Part shown: positions 1-4,633 of the stretch, one piece after another
How positions within the stretch are numbered: position 1 is the first letter of the stretch
Layout: the number at the start of each line of letters is the position of its first letter
Translations under genes and position numbers: made by a program
Assembly: GCA_030844625.1 (NCBI GenBank)
Contig: JAUUNJ010000147.1
Location: 1 to 6,448 of the forward strand
Reading direction: 5' to 3'
DNA from: Roseburia sp.
Lineage (GTDB): Bacteria; Bacillota; Clostridia; Lachnospirales; Lachnospiraceae
Length of the DNA: 6,448 nucleotides
Notes under the pieces: generated by a model
What the model was told of the DNA's origin: nothing
Database searches by the model: none
The model's input: the letters and a program-made list of their open reading frames with translations, nothing else

Positions 1-174
1 GCTATGGAGGCAAGATGCTATCATGGAGGCAGACGCACAAAGATGAAACCGCTAAAATATGCAAGGCGTGATTATATGGCATATTTGTCTTATATATTTA
101 TGATTGGAGCAATTGTAGGAACAAATATTCTTGTGAAACATATTTGGGTGCTGAATAATTTGATGTTGGGATAA
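1..174 (+). CDS. ecfT: EcfT, ECF transporter transmembrane subunit (C-terminal 57 residues only)
   Basis: This is the 3' end of a gene that begins before the window; frame 1 is open from base 1 to TAA at 172-174. The visible protein begins AMEARCYHGGRRTKMKPLKY, which matches the second Ala-Arg-x coupling-helix motif of EcfT proteins, the part that contacts the ATPase subunits. A last hydrophobic helix follows (about residues 26-50 of the visible part: YMAYLSYIFMIGAIVGTNIL), then a short tail. EcfT is the scaffold membrane subunit of energy-coupling factor transporters; with EcfA1/EcfA2 ATPases and interchangeable S components it imports vitamins and trace metals. In Firmicutes the gene commonly lies directly before truA, as here (47 bases to the preferred truA start), so the two are probably cotranscribed. 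Substrate cannot be told from this fragment. Confidence 0.85.
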   Translation, partial: AMEARCYHGGRRTKMKPLKYARRDYMAYLSYIFMIGAIVGTNILVKHIWVLNNLMLG

Positions 175-221
175 CAGAAAGTTTACTTATGCCACTGTTT
201 GTGGAGTGGCTGGAGATAGAT

Positions 222-980
222 ATGAAAAGAGTTAGATTAGTAATTGCATATGATGGCACCAATTATTGTGGGTGGCAGAGACAGATTAATGGAGTGACAG
301 TTGAGGAAGTTCTGAACAGGACGCTGACAGATCTGCTGGGGGAGACAATCGGGGTGATTGGAGCGAGCAGAACAGATTCCGGTGTTCATGCGATGGGAAA
401 TGTGGCAGTTTTTGATACGAAAACAAGGATTCCGGCAGAAAAAATATCCTTTGCATTAAACCAAAGGCTTCCGGATGATATACGTATACAAAAATCAGAT
501 GAGGTTGCCCTTGACTGGCATCCAAGGTTTTGTGACAGTACAAAAACTTATGAATATAGGATTTTAAATAGAAGGTTCCCGGATCCGTTGCAAAGGTTTT
601 ATACACACTTTGTTTATATGCCGTTAGATGTGGAAAAAATGAAGGAAGCGGCAGCTTATATTGTGGGAGAGCATGATTTTGCCAGTTTCTGTTCATCGGG
701 AAGTCAGGTGGAAAGCACAATCCGAACAGTGTATACCTTGGAGGTTTCCAGAGAAGAGGATGTCATATCCATCCGAATCAGTGGAAATGGTTTCTTATAT
801 AATATGGTAAGAATTATTGTGGGAACCCTTATGAAAGTAGGACTTGGAGTATATCCGCCGGAACACGTTAAAGAAATCGTAGAGGCAAAAGACCGTTATC
901 AGGCGGGACCGAAGGCGCCGGCATGTGGACTGACTCTGATTGGGATCGAATATGGTGAAGAAATAAATAGTGAACAGTGA
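222..980 (+). CDS. truA: tRNA pseudouridine synthase A (TruA)
   Basis: TruA isomerises uridines 38-40 in the anticodon stem-loop of many tRNAs to pseudouridine, in the cytoplasm. From the start chosen here the protein has 252 residues, close to the usual family length of about 245-270. Visible family signatures are VIAYDGTNYCGWQ at the N terminus, ASRTDSGVHA around residue 52 with the catalytic aspartate (the D of RTD), KTYEYRILN in the middle, HDFASFCSSGS, and the C-terminal block ISGNGFLYNMVRIIVGTLMKVG. An ATG at 189 is also in frame and would add 11 residues (MPLFVEWLEID), but nothing like a ribosome site precedes it, whereas GGAG at 212-215 sits six bases before the ATG at 222, and homologues start close to this methionine. 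The gene follows ecfT. No convincing terminator is seen after it before the rplM promoter. Confidence 0.95.
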   Translation: MKRVRLVIAYDGTNYCGWQRQINGVTVEEVLNRTLTDLLGETIGVIGASRTDSGVHAMGNVAVFDTKTRIPAEKISFALNQRLPDDIRIQKSDEVALDWHPRFCDSTKTYEYRILNRRFPDPLQRFYTHFVYMPLDVEKMKEAAAYIVGEHDFASFCSSGSQVESTIRTVYTLEVSREEDVISIRISGNGFLYNMVRIIVGTLMKVGLGVYPPEHVKEIVEAKDRYQAGPKAPACGLTLIGIEYGEEINSEQ

Positions 981-1097
981 AGAGTGGAACAACTAAGAAT
1001 ATAGACTGGATAATAAAAATGAGCACGAATAAAGCAGTTGTGGCAGAACGGATGATTCAATTTGAATTGTGACTGGAATAAAGCGAAAAAACTGCAA

Positions 1098-1114
1098 AGA
1101 TTTTGGAAAAATCT
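1098..1114. repeat. Short A/T inverted repeat abutting the rplM promoter
   Basis: AGATTTT (1098-1104) and AAAATCT (1108-1114) are perfect inverted copies separated by GGA, ending two bases before the -35 box. It could act as an upstream promoter element or a weak hairpin at the end of the truA transcript. It lacks a GC stem, so it is not a credible intrinsic terminator. Confidence 0.4.
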
Positions 1115-1116
1115 AG

Positions 1117-1145
1117 TTGACATTAAAAATTTCCTAATATATAAT
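1117..1145 (+). promoter_or_regulatory. Consensus vegetative promoter of rplM-rpsI
   Basis: TTGACA at 1117-1122 and TATAAT at 1140-1145 are both perfect matches to the sigma-A/sigma-70 consensus with the ideal 17-base spacer. A/T-rich sequence precedes the -35 box. Transcription would start near 1151-1153, giving a leader of about 190 nt before the rplM start codon. It makes rplM-rpsI independent of the ecfT-truA unit, as expected for a highly expressed ribosomal operon. Confidence 0.9.
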
Positions 1146-1160
1146 GAATTACTGTGACGT

Positions 1161-1235
1161 GTTATGTGCGCTAGAACTATGCCTAGCCAAAGCCCCGGTA
1201 CGGACATGGGAGAGCGGACATTTAACATATATAAC
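1161..1235 (+). promoter_or_regulatory. Structured rplM 5' leader, probable L13 autoregulatory leader RNA
   Basis: The leader folds by hand into a closed element. GUUAUGUG (1161-1168) pairs with UAUAUAAC (1228-1235), eight pairs including two G-U. Inside it GCUAG (1170-1174) pairs with CUAGC (1183-1187) around an eight-base loop, followed by a C/G-rich core (1191-1221) that carries CGGACAT twice (1201-1207 and 1215-1221) and a small CCG-GUA-CGG turn. Ribosomal protein L13 leaders upstream of rplM are an established RNA class in Firmicutes, thought to let L13 repress its own operon. Position and compactness fit that role, but I could not test the covariance model, so the class assignment is inference. 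Confidence 0.6.
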
Positions 1236-1304
1236 CAATTTACAAAGTAAATTGATTATGGCTTCGTGTACTTTATGGAAAACATGAACCAGATCGTGCA
1301 CGAA
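1236..1304 (+). promoter_or_regulatory. Two further hairpins in the rplM leader
   Basis: Directly after the closed element, CAAUUUAC (1236-1243) pairs perfectly with GUAAAUUG (1247-1254) around AAA. No U-run follows, so it is not a complete terminator. A second structure pairs UUCGUGUAC (1263-1271) with GUGCACGAA (1296-1304), nine pairs with one G-U, and encloses an inner stem UUUAUG/CAUGAA (1272-1277/1283-1288) with a GAAAA loop. It ends 24 bases before the ribosome binding site of rplM (AGGAGG, 1329-1334). These could be part of the regulatory leader or a stabilising 5' structure. Confidence 0.5.
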
Positions 1305-1341
1305 ACAATTAGAGATAAGCAAATTTTCAGGAGGTAAACCA

Positions 1342-1770
1342 ATGAAAACATATATGGCTAGTCCATCAGATATTGAAAGAAAATGGTATGTAGTTGATGC
1401 TACAGGATATACATTAGGACGTTTGGCTTCAGAAGTTGCCAAGGTATTAAGAGGAAAGAATAAACCACAGTTTACACCTCATATCGACACAGGTGACTAT
1501 GTAATCATTACAAACGCAGATAAGATTAAAGTAACAGGTAAGAAATTAGAGCAGAAGATTTATTATCGTCATTCAGACTACGTTGGTGGTATGAAAGAAA
1601 TGACACTGAAAGAAAAGCTTGAAAAGAAACCTGAGAGTGTTATTGAACTTGCAGTTAAAGGCATGCTTCCAAAGGGACCTTTAGGAAGAGCAATGATGAA
1701 GAAACTTTTTGTTTATGCTGGAGCAGAGCATCCGCATGCAGCTCAGAAACCAGAAGAATTAACATTTTAG
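1342..1770 (+). CDS. rplM: 50S ribosomal protein L13
   Basis: L13 is an early-assembling protein of the large ribosomal subunit that binds 23S rRNA. The product has 142 residues, the same length as the E. coli protein. Recognisable blocks are the N-terminal [18 protein letters not shown], the [20 protein letters not shown] stretch (residues about 36-55), and the C-terminal signature [19 protein letters not shown] followed by [18 protein letters not shown]. The start is fixed by AGGAGG at 1329-1334, seven bases ahead of the ATG. It is the first gene of a two-gene unit with rpsI, 23 bases downstream, the order found throughout bacteria. The long structured leader before it suggests feedback control. 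Confidence 0.98.
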   Translation: MKTYMASPSDIERKWYVVDATGYTLGRLASEVAKVLRGKNKPQFTPHIDTGDYVIITNADKIKVTGKKLEQKIYYRHSDYVGGMKEMTLKEKLEKKPESVIELAVKGMLPKGPLGRAMMKKLFVYAGAEHPHAAQKPEELTF

Positions 1771-1793
1771 TTAACTGAAAGGAGGAAATAACA

Positions 1794-2189
1794 ATGGCTA
1801 CAGAAAAGTATTATGGAACAGGTAGAAGAAAAAGCAGTATTGCAAGAGTATATGTAACGCCTGGTAAAGGAAATATAACAATCAACAAGAGAGACATTGA
1901 TGATTATTTTGGATTAGAAACATTAAAGGTTATCGTACGTCAGCCATTAGCAGCAATTGATGCTGTTGATAAGTTTGATATTACAATCAGCGTACATGGT
2001 GGTGGATACACAGGACAGGCTGGTGCCATCAGACATGGTATCGCAAGAGCATTACTTCAGGTAGACTCAGATGCTTACAGACCAATTCTTAAGAAAGCAG
2101 GATTCTTAACAAGAGATTCAAGAATGAAGGAAAGAAAGAAACCGGGTCTCAAAGCAGCAAGACGTGCACCACAGTTCTCAAAGAGATAG
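1794..2189 (+). CDS. rpsI: 30S ribosomal protein S9
   Basis: S9 is a small-subunit protein whose basic C-terminal tail reaches the P site and contacts tRNA. The product has 131 residues, typical for the family. Visible signatures are [15 protein letters not shown] at the N terminus, the central [19 protein letters not shown] (about residues 69-87), and the C-terminal basic tail [18 protein letters not shown] ending in the conserved Ser-Lys-Arg. AAAGGAGG at 1778-1785 gives a strong ribosome site. It is cotranscribed with rplM and followed within 30 bases by an intrinsic terminator, so the unit ends here. Confidence 0.98.
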   Translation: MATEKYYGTGRRKSSIARVYVTPGKGNITINKRDIDDYFGLETLKVIVRQPLAAIDAVDKFDITISVHGGGYTGQAGAIRHGIARALLQVDSDAYRPILKKAGFLTRDSRMKERKKPGLKAARRAPQFSKR

Positions 2190-2214
2190 GAATTACAATA
2201 TTTCAGAAATTACA

Positions 2215-2250
2215 AAAACCCTCAGAAAACCTTTGTTTTTTGGGGGTTTT
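2215..2250 (+). terminator. Intrinsic terminator of rplM-rpsI
   Basis: AAAACCCTCAGAAAA (2215-2229) pairs with 2236-2250 across a six-base loop. The 15-pair stem has two G-U pairs and a CCC/GGG core, and ends in TTTT with more T-rich sequence after it. The A-run on the left arm means it could also stop transcription coming from the other strand. Confidence 0.92.
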
Positions 2251-2296
2251 ACTTATTTTCAAAAAACTACAAAAACCTAGAAAAAAGCACCGTAGG

Positions 2297-2323
2297 GAAC
2301 ACATAGAGAACACACAGAGAACA
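2297..2323. repeat. 11-bp tandem direct repeat, about 2.5 copies
   Basis: GAACACATAGA (2297-2307) is followed directly by GAACACACAGA (2308-2318), which differs at one base, and then by the partial copy GAACA (2319-2323). The last unit also forms an inverted pair with TGTTCT (AGAACA 2318-2323, TGTTCT 2332-2337). It lies about 57 bases upstream of the -35 box of the next promoter. The period equals one helical turn, which suits a protein-binding site, but chance expansion is also possible. Confidence 0.6.
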
Positions 2324-2379
2324 AAAAATACTGTTCTGTTAAGTTTAGATCACATTTTTTTCCTAACAATTCTGAAACC

Positions 2380-2408
2380 CTTACAACACTATAAATAAGT
2401 GGTATAAT
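2380..2408 (+). promoter_or_regulatory. Extended -10 promoter for the 148-residue protein gene
   Basis: TATAAT at 2403-2408 is preceded by TGG, giving the extended -10 form TGnTATAAT. CTTACA at 2380-2385 is a four-of-six -35 match at a 17-base spacing. It would start transcription near 2415, about 60 bases before the gene. Confidence 0.75.
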
Positions 2409-2473
2409 GGAAAAGAGATTTGCAACATATTGAAAGGAATTATTAAACAGTAAAGAATAAGGAGAACAACATT

Positions 2474-2920
2474 ATGGAAGAATTTAGTACATTAGAAAAA
2501 GTAAAGGAATTATTTAACAAAGTGAATTGTATTGGAAATGAAAATTGCTATTTTGTAGCGTATAAGAATGCAGCTAAAAACTCAGGAATGGTAAAGGGGA
2601 TGGAGTATCCCTATGATGCGCTGCTAATAAATCAAACGGAAAATGGGCTGGGGATATTTTATCTTCAACAAGGCGGCGTTCCATTGAAGTATAATCTTTC
2701 AAAAATGAGTTTAGATGAAAATTCTTATTTTTTTATAAAAAATGAAGATATAAAAAGCATTACTGTTAAAAACTGGGCAATATTTAATTCAAAAACAAAA
2801 AGGATTGTAATACAACTTAATAATAAAAAAGTTCATCAATTATATGCAAATGTGATTGAAAAATTGCTTCCATATCAAAATGAAAATTTTTCTAACTTTA
2901 TTGAAAAATATAGTAAATAG
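2474..2920 (+). CDS. Unrecognised 148-residue cytoplasmic protein
   Basis: I do not recognise the family. AAGGAG (2459-2464) lies nine bases before the ATG, and the gene has its own promoter, so it looks real. The protein has no signal peptide or membrane helix. The N-terminal 20 residues look helical (TLEKVKELFNKV). The middle alternates short hydrophobic and polar stretches as in a beta-rich fold (YDALLINQTENGLGIFYLQQ), and the end is a strand pair followed by a helix (SKTKRIVIQLNNKKVHQLYAN, then VIEKLLPYQNENFSNFIEKY). A strands-then-C-terminal-helix order recalls bacterial PH-like domains, but that is a guess. Base use is far richer in A/T than the neighbours: bases 2701-2760 hold only 9 G or C, against 32 in 301-360 within truA. 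This, together with its position next to a tRNA gene, hints at acquisition by transfer. No clear terminator follows. Confidence 0.75.
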   Translation: MEEFSTLEKVKELFNKVNCIGNENCYFVAYKNAAKNSGMVKGMEYPYDALLINQTENGLGIFYLQQGGVPLKYNLSKMSLDENSYFFIKNEDIKSITVKNWAIFNSKTKRIVIQLNNKKVHQLYANVIEKLLPYQNENFSNFIEKYSK

Positions 2921-3019
2921 TTGATGACGGGTTTTTATATGGATAATGTAATTTGCTTAGATAAGGAACTAATAACCGTATAGGAACGGGACAAATTGAA
3001 AAGGATAAGATTTTAGAAA

Positions 3020-3090
3020 AGCAGATAACGGGAATCGAACCCGCCTTTCCAGCTTGGGAAGCTGGCGTTCTACCGATGAACCATATCTGC
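3020..3090 (-). tRNA. tRNA-Gly, anticodon CCC
   Basis: Read on the minus strand, the 71-base gene forms a full cloverleaf. The acceptor stem is GCAGATA with TATCTGC, the D stem GTTC/GAAC with a GG-containing loop, and the anticodon stem CCAGC/GCTGG with loop TTCCCAA. The variable loop is short (AAAG), and the T arm is GCGGG-TTCGATT-CCCGT. The anticodon CCC (complement of 3056-3058) reads the glycine codon GGG. The discriminator is U73, the bacterial tRNA-Gly identity base. No CCA is encoded: the gene runs straight into TTTTCTAAAA, so CCA must be added afterwards. It lies alone, convergent with the 148-residue gene and divergent from the operon that follows. Confidence 0.97.
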
Positions 3091-3107
3091 AATATCTGAA
3101 TGTAGTT

Positions 3108-3136
3108 ATTGTAGCACAAATATTGAAAAAAGTGAA
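3108..3136 (-). promoter_or_regulatory. Promoter of tRNA-Gly
   Basis: On the minus strand TACAAT (3113-3108) is preceded by TGC, an extended -10. TTCACT (3136-3131) is a four-of-six -35 match at 17 bases. Transcription would begin around 3101, some ten bases before the mature tRNA. Confidence 0.75.
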
Positions 3137-3164
3137 GAAAACAAATGACTTTATCTATACTTAT

Positions 3165-3192
3165 TTCGTAACTTACACGGCTGTGATAAAAT
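3165..3192 (+). promoter_or_regulatory. Candidate promoter of the UBA/DUF4342 - two-component operon
   Basis: TAAAAT at 3187-3192 is preceded by TGA, an extended -10. The -35 region is weak: TTCGTA at 3165-3170, three of six at a 16-base spacing. A weak -35 box would be consistent with dependence on an activator. If used, the untranslated leader is about 140 bases. Confidence 0.45.
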
Positions 3193-3215
3193 ATAAATAT
3201 AGAGAATAGATGGAT

Positions 3216-3234
3216 TTTAATCTAAATTTAATCT
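3216..3234 (+). promoter_or_regulatory. Direct repeat TTTAATCT-N3-TTTAATCT, possible response-regulator box
   Basis: Two perfect copies of TTTAATCT start at 3216 and 3227, exactly 11 bases apart. OmpR/PhoB-family regulators characteristically bind tandem repeats at this spacing, and one is encoded two genes downstream. Another extended -10-like element, TGGTAAAGT (3262-3270), lies about 30 bases after the repeat, so it could be an activator site for a second promoter. Relative to the promoter at 3165-3192 it would lie in the transcribed region and would repress. Confidence 0.35.
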
Positions 3235-3285
3235 TCCTTCAAAGAATGATTAAGAAAACATTGGTAAAGTAAAGAATGTAAACAG

Positions 3286-3311
3286 GAGAGAATAATAACT
3301 CTCAGAGTTAT
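3286..3311 (+). repeat. Palindrome with an alternative hairpin in the operon leader
   Basis: ATAACTCT (3295-3302) and AGAGTTAT (3304-3311) are perfect inverted copies around one central base. GAGAG (3286-3290) can instead pair with CTCTC (3299-3303), so the two RNA folds exclude each other. It could be an operator or an RNA control element. It ends 15 bases before the ribosome site AAGGTG (3327-3332). Confidence 0.5.
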
Positions 3312-3339
3312 ACTATTTGAAGGAATAAGGTGAAGAATT

Positions 3340-3864
3340 ATGGAACAATTAGAAAAAGTTGAAAAATTAAGACAGAGAGCGAATGTAACTTATGAAGAAG
3401 CAAAAGAAGCATTAGAAGCCTGCAATTGGGACCTTCTGGATGCAATGGTATATCTGGAAAAGCAAGGAAAGGTCAAAGAACCTTCCCAGTCTACATATTC
3501 TACCAGCTATGAGGAACAATCAGAATATGAGTCTGTAAAAGATAAAGTTAATGAACAAAAAGATTGTTCAGAGGATTTTTTTGAAAAATTAGGACGTTTG
3601 TTCAAAAAGATTATCCAGAAGAGTAAAGATAATTATTTTTGCGTCAGACGGAAGGATGAAGATATATTCAAGGTACCGGTGTGGGTATTCATTTTAGTTT
3701 TGCTGCTTACGTGGAAGCTTTTAATTCCGATTATGATTATTGCGCTATTTTTTGAATGCAAATATTCTTTTCACGGAAAAGATCAGTTAAAGAGTGCAAA
3801 TAAAGTGATGGAGAAAGCCAGCAAGTTTGCAGATAAAGTAAAGGATGAGTATGAGAAGTTATAA
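3340..3864 (+). CDS. Membrane protein with UBA-like N-terminal domain and DUF4342-like region
   Basis: The product has 174 residues. Residues about 5-43 (KVEKLRQRANVTYEEAKEAL, then EACNWDLLDAMVYLEKQGKV) look like a three-helix UBA/EF-Ts N-terminal type domain, with the usual 'YEEAKEALEACNWDLLDAM.YLE' pattern. A polar, acidic linker follows (44-78). Residues 79-145 resemble DUF4342: a basic amphipathic segment (FFEKLGRLFKKIIQKSKDN), then VRRKDEDIFKVPVWV, then a long hydrophobic stretch (about 113-138) that forms one or two membrane helices broken by LIP. The C-terminal 30 residues are charged and helical. There is no signal peptide, so the UBA-like part is probably cytoplasmic. DUF4342 has no established function. 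It is the first gene of an operon with a response regulator and kinase (20-base gap), which suggests a role as accessory, sensor partner or target of that system; that role is inference. Confidence 0.85.
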   Translation: MEQLEKVEKLRQRANVTYEEAKEALEACNWDLLDAMVYLEKQGKVKEPSQSTYSTSYEEQSEYESVKDKVNEQKDCSEDFFEKLGRLFKKIIQKSKDNYFCVRRKDEDIFKVPVWVFILVLLLTWKLLIPIMIIALFFECKYSFHGKDQLKSANKVMEKASKFADKVKDEYEKL

Positions 3865-3884
3865 TCATAAAAGGAGAAAAGTAT

Positions 3885-4601
3885 ATGGAAGCCAGAATAC
3901 TAATCGTTGAGGATGAAGATAAATTAGCAAGATTTGTAGAATTGGAACTGATGCATGAAGGTTATGAGATCTGTAAAGCTGCAAATGGAAGAGATGCTTT
4001 AAGCATAGCCTTGTCAGAGGATTTTGATCTGATACTGTTGGATATTATGCTCCCTGGTCTAAATGGATTAGAGGTTTTAAGACGTTTGCAAAAAGAAAAG
4101 ATAATACCAGTCATTTTGTTAACGGCAAGAGATGCAGTGATGGATAAGGTGGCAGGATTAGATGCGGGTGCAGTTGACTATGTTACAAAACCTTTTGCCA
4201 TTGAAGAACTGCTTGCAAGAATTCGTGTGGCACTAAAATTTCATGGAAAGCCGGCGATGGGAGTTTTATCTGCACGGACGGAAGAAGAAGGAGTGTACTG
4301 CTGGAAGAAATTAACACTGTCAGACAGGCGTCATCAGGTAATCTATGATGGTCATGAAATAAATCTGACAAATAGAGAATTTCAAATGTTAAAGACTCTT
4401 TTGGAAAATCAAGATATTGTGCTTTCCAGGGACACTTTATTGGAGAAAGTCTGCGGATTTGATTATGTGGGAGAGACCAATGTTGTAGATGTGTATGTAC
4501 GGTTTCTGCGCTCAAAGATTGATGAAGTATTTGATATTAAAATGATTCAGACAATAAGGGGAGTAGGCTATGTGATCAAGTCAGAAGCAATAGGAGAATA
4601 A
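3885..4601 (+). CDS. OmpR/PhoB-family response regulator
   Basis: The product has 238 residues in two domains. The receiver (about 1-118) has the acidic pair in VEDEDK (E9/D10), the phosphoacceptor D53 in LILLDIMLPG, T80 in ILLTARD, the switch tyrosine Y99 and K102 in DYVTKPF. The usual GADDY motif reads GAVDY, a mild deviation. A linker of about 25 residues leads to a winged-helix DNA-binding domain (about 145-234) with LTNREFQMLKTLLEN, the recognition-helix area NVVDVYVRFLRSKID and the C-terminal hairpin IRGVGYVI. When phosphorylated by the kinase encoded next it should dimerise and bind tandem DNA repeats as a transcription factor. AAAAGGAG (3869-3876) marks the start. Regulon unknown; the direct repeat ahead of the operon is a candidate autoregulatory site. 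Confidence 0.95.
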   Translation: MEARILIVEDEDKLARFVELELMHEGYEICKAANGRDALSIALSEDFDLILLDIMLPGLNGLEVLRRLQKEKIIPVILLTARDAVMDKVAGLDAGAVDYVTKPFAIEELLARIRVALKFHGKPAMGVLSARTEEEGVYCWKKLTLSDRRHQVIYDGHEINLTNREFQMLKTLLENQDIVLSRDTLLEKVCGFDYVGETNVVDVYVRFLRSKIDEVFDIKMIQTIRGVGYVIKSEAIGE

Positions 4602-4633
4602 AATCTGTAGAACTATCAAATGTAGGAAGAGAT

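Noticed and set aside
189..221. Longer truA start at ATG 189 (11 extra residues)
   Set aside because: No ribosome site precedes it, while GGAG at 212-215 is well placed for ATG 222 and TruA homologues begin near that methionine.
286..720. Open frame of 144 codons on the minus strand inside truA
   Set aside because: It is a shadow of truA, with no ribosome site and a composition unlike a real protein.
1019..1072. A 17-codon open frame after truA (MSTNKAVVAERMIQFEL), possible leader peptide
   Set aside because: It lies upstream of the rplM promoter, has no ribosome site and no regulatory structure attached.
1236..1254. Hairpin CAATTTAC/GTAAATTG as an attenuating terminator before rplM
   Set aside because: The stem is mostly A/T and is followed by ATTATGGC rather than a T-run.
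2985..3033. AACGGGA repeated at 2985-2991 and 3027-3033 as a possible attachment site at the tRNA 3' end
   Set aside because: Seven bases is too short, the copies lie only 42 bases apart and do not flank the suspected insert.
4183..4515. Minus-strand frames opposite the regulator and kinase genes (also 4938-5243, 5556-5810, 5779-6036)
   Set aside because: They overlap clearly recognised genes with intact domains and show no start signals or known motifs.
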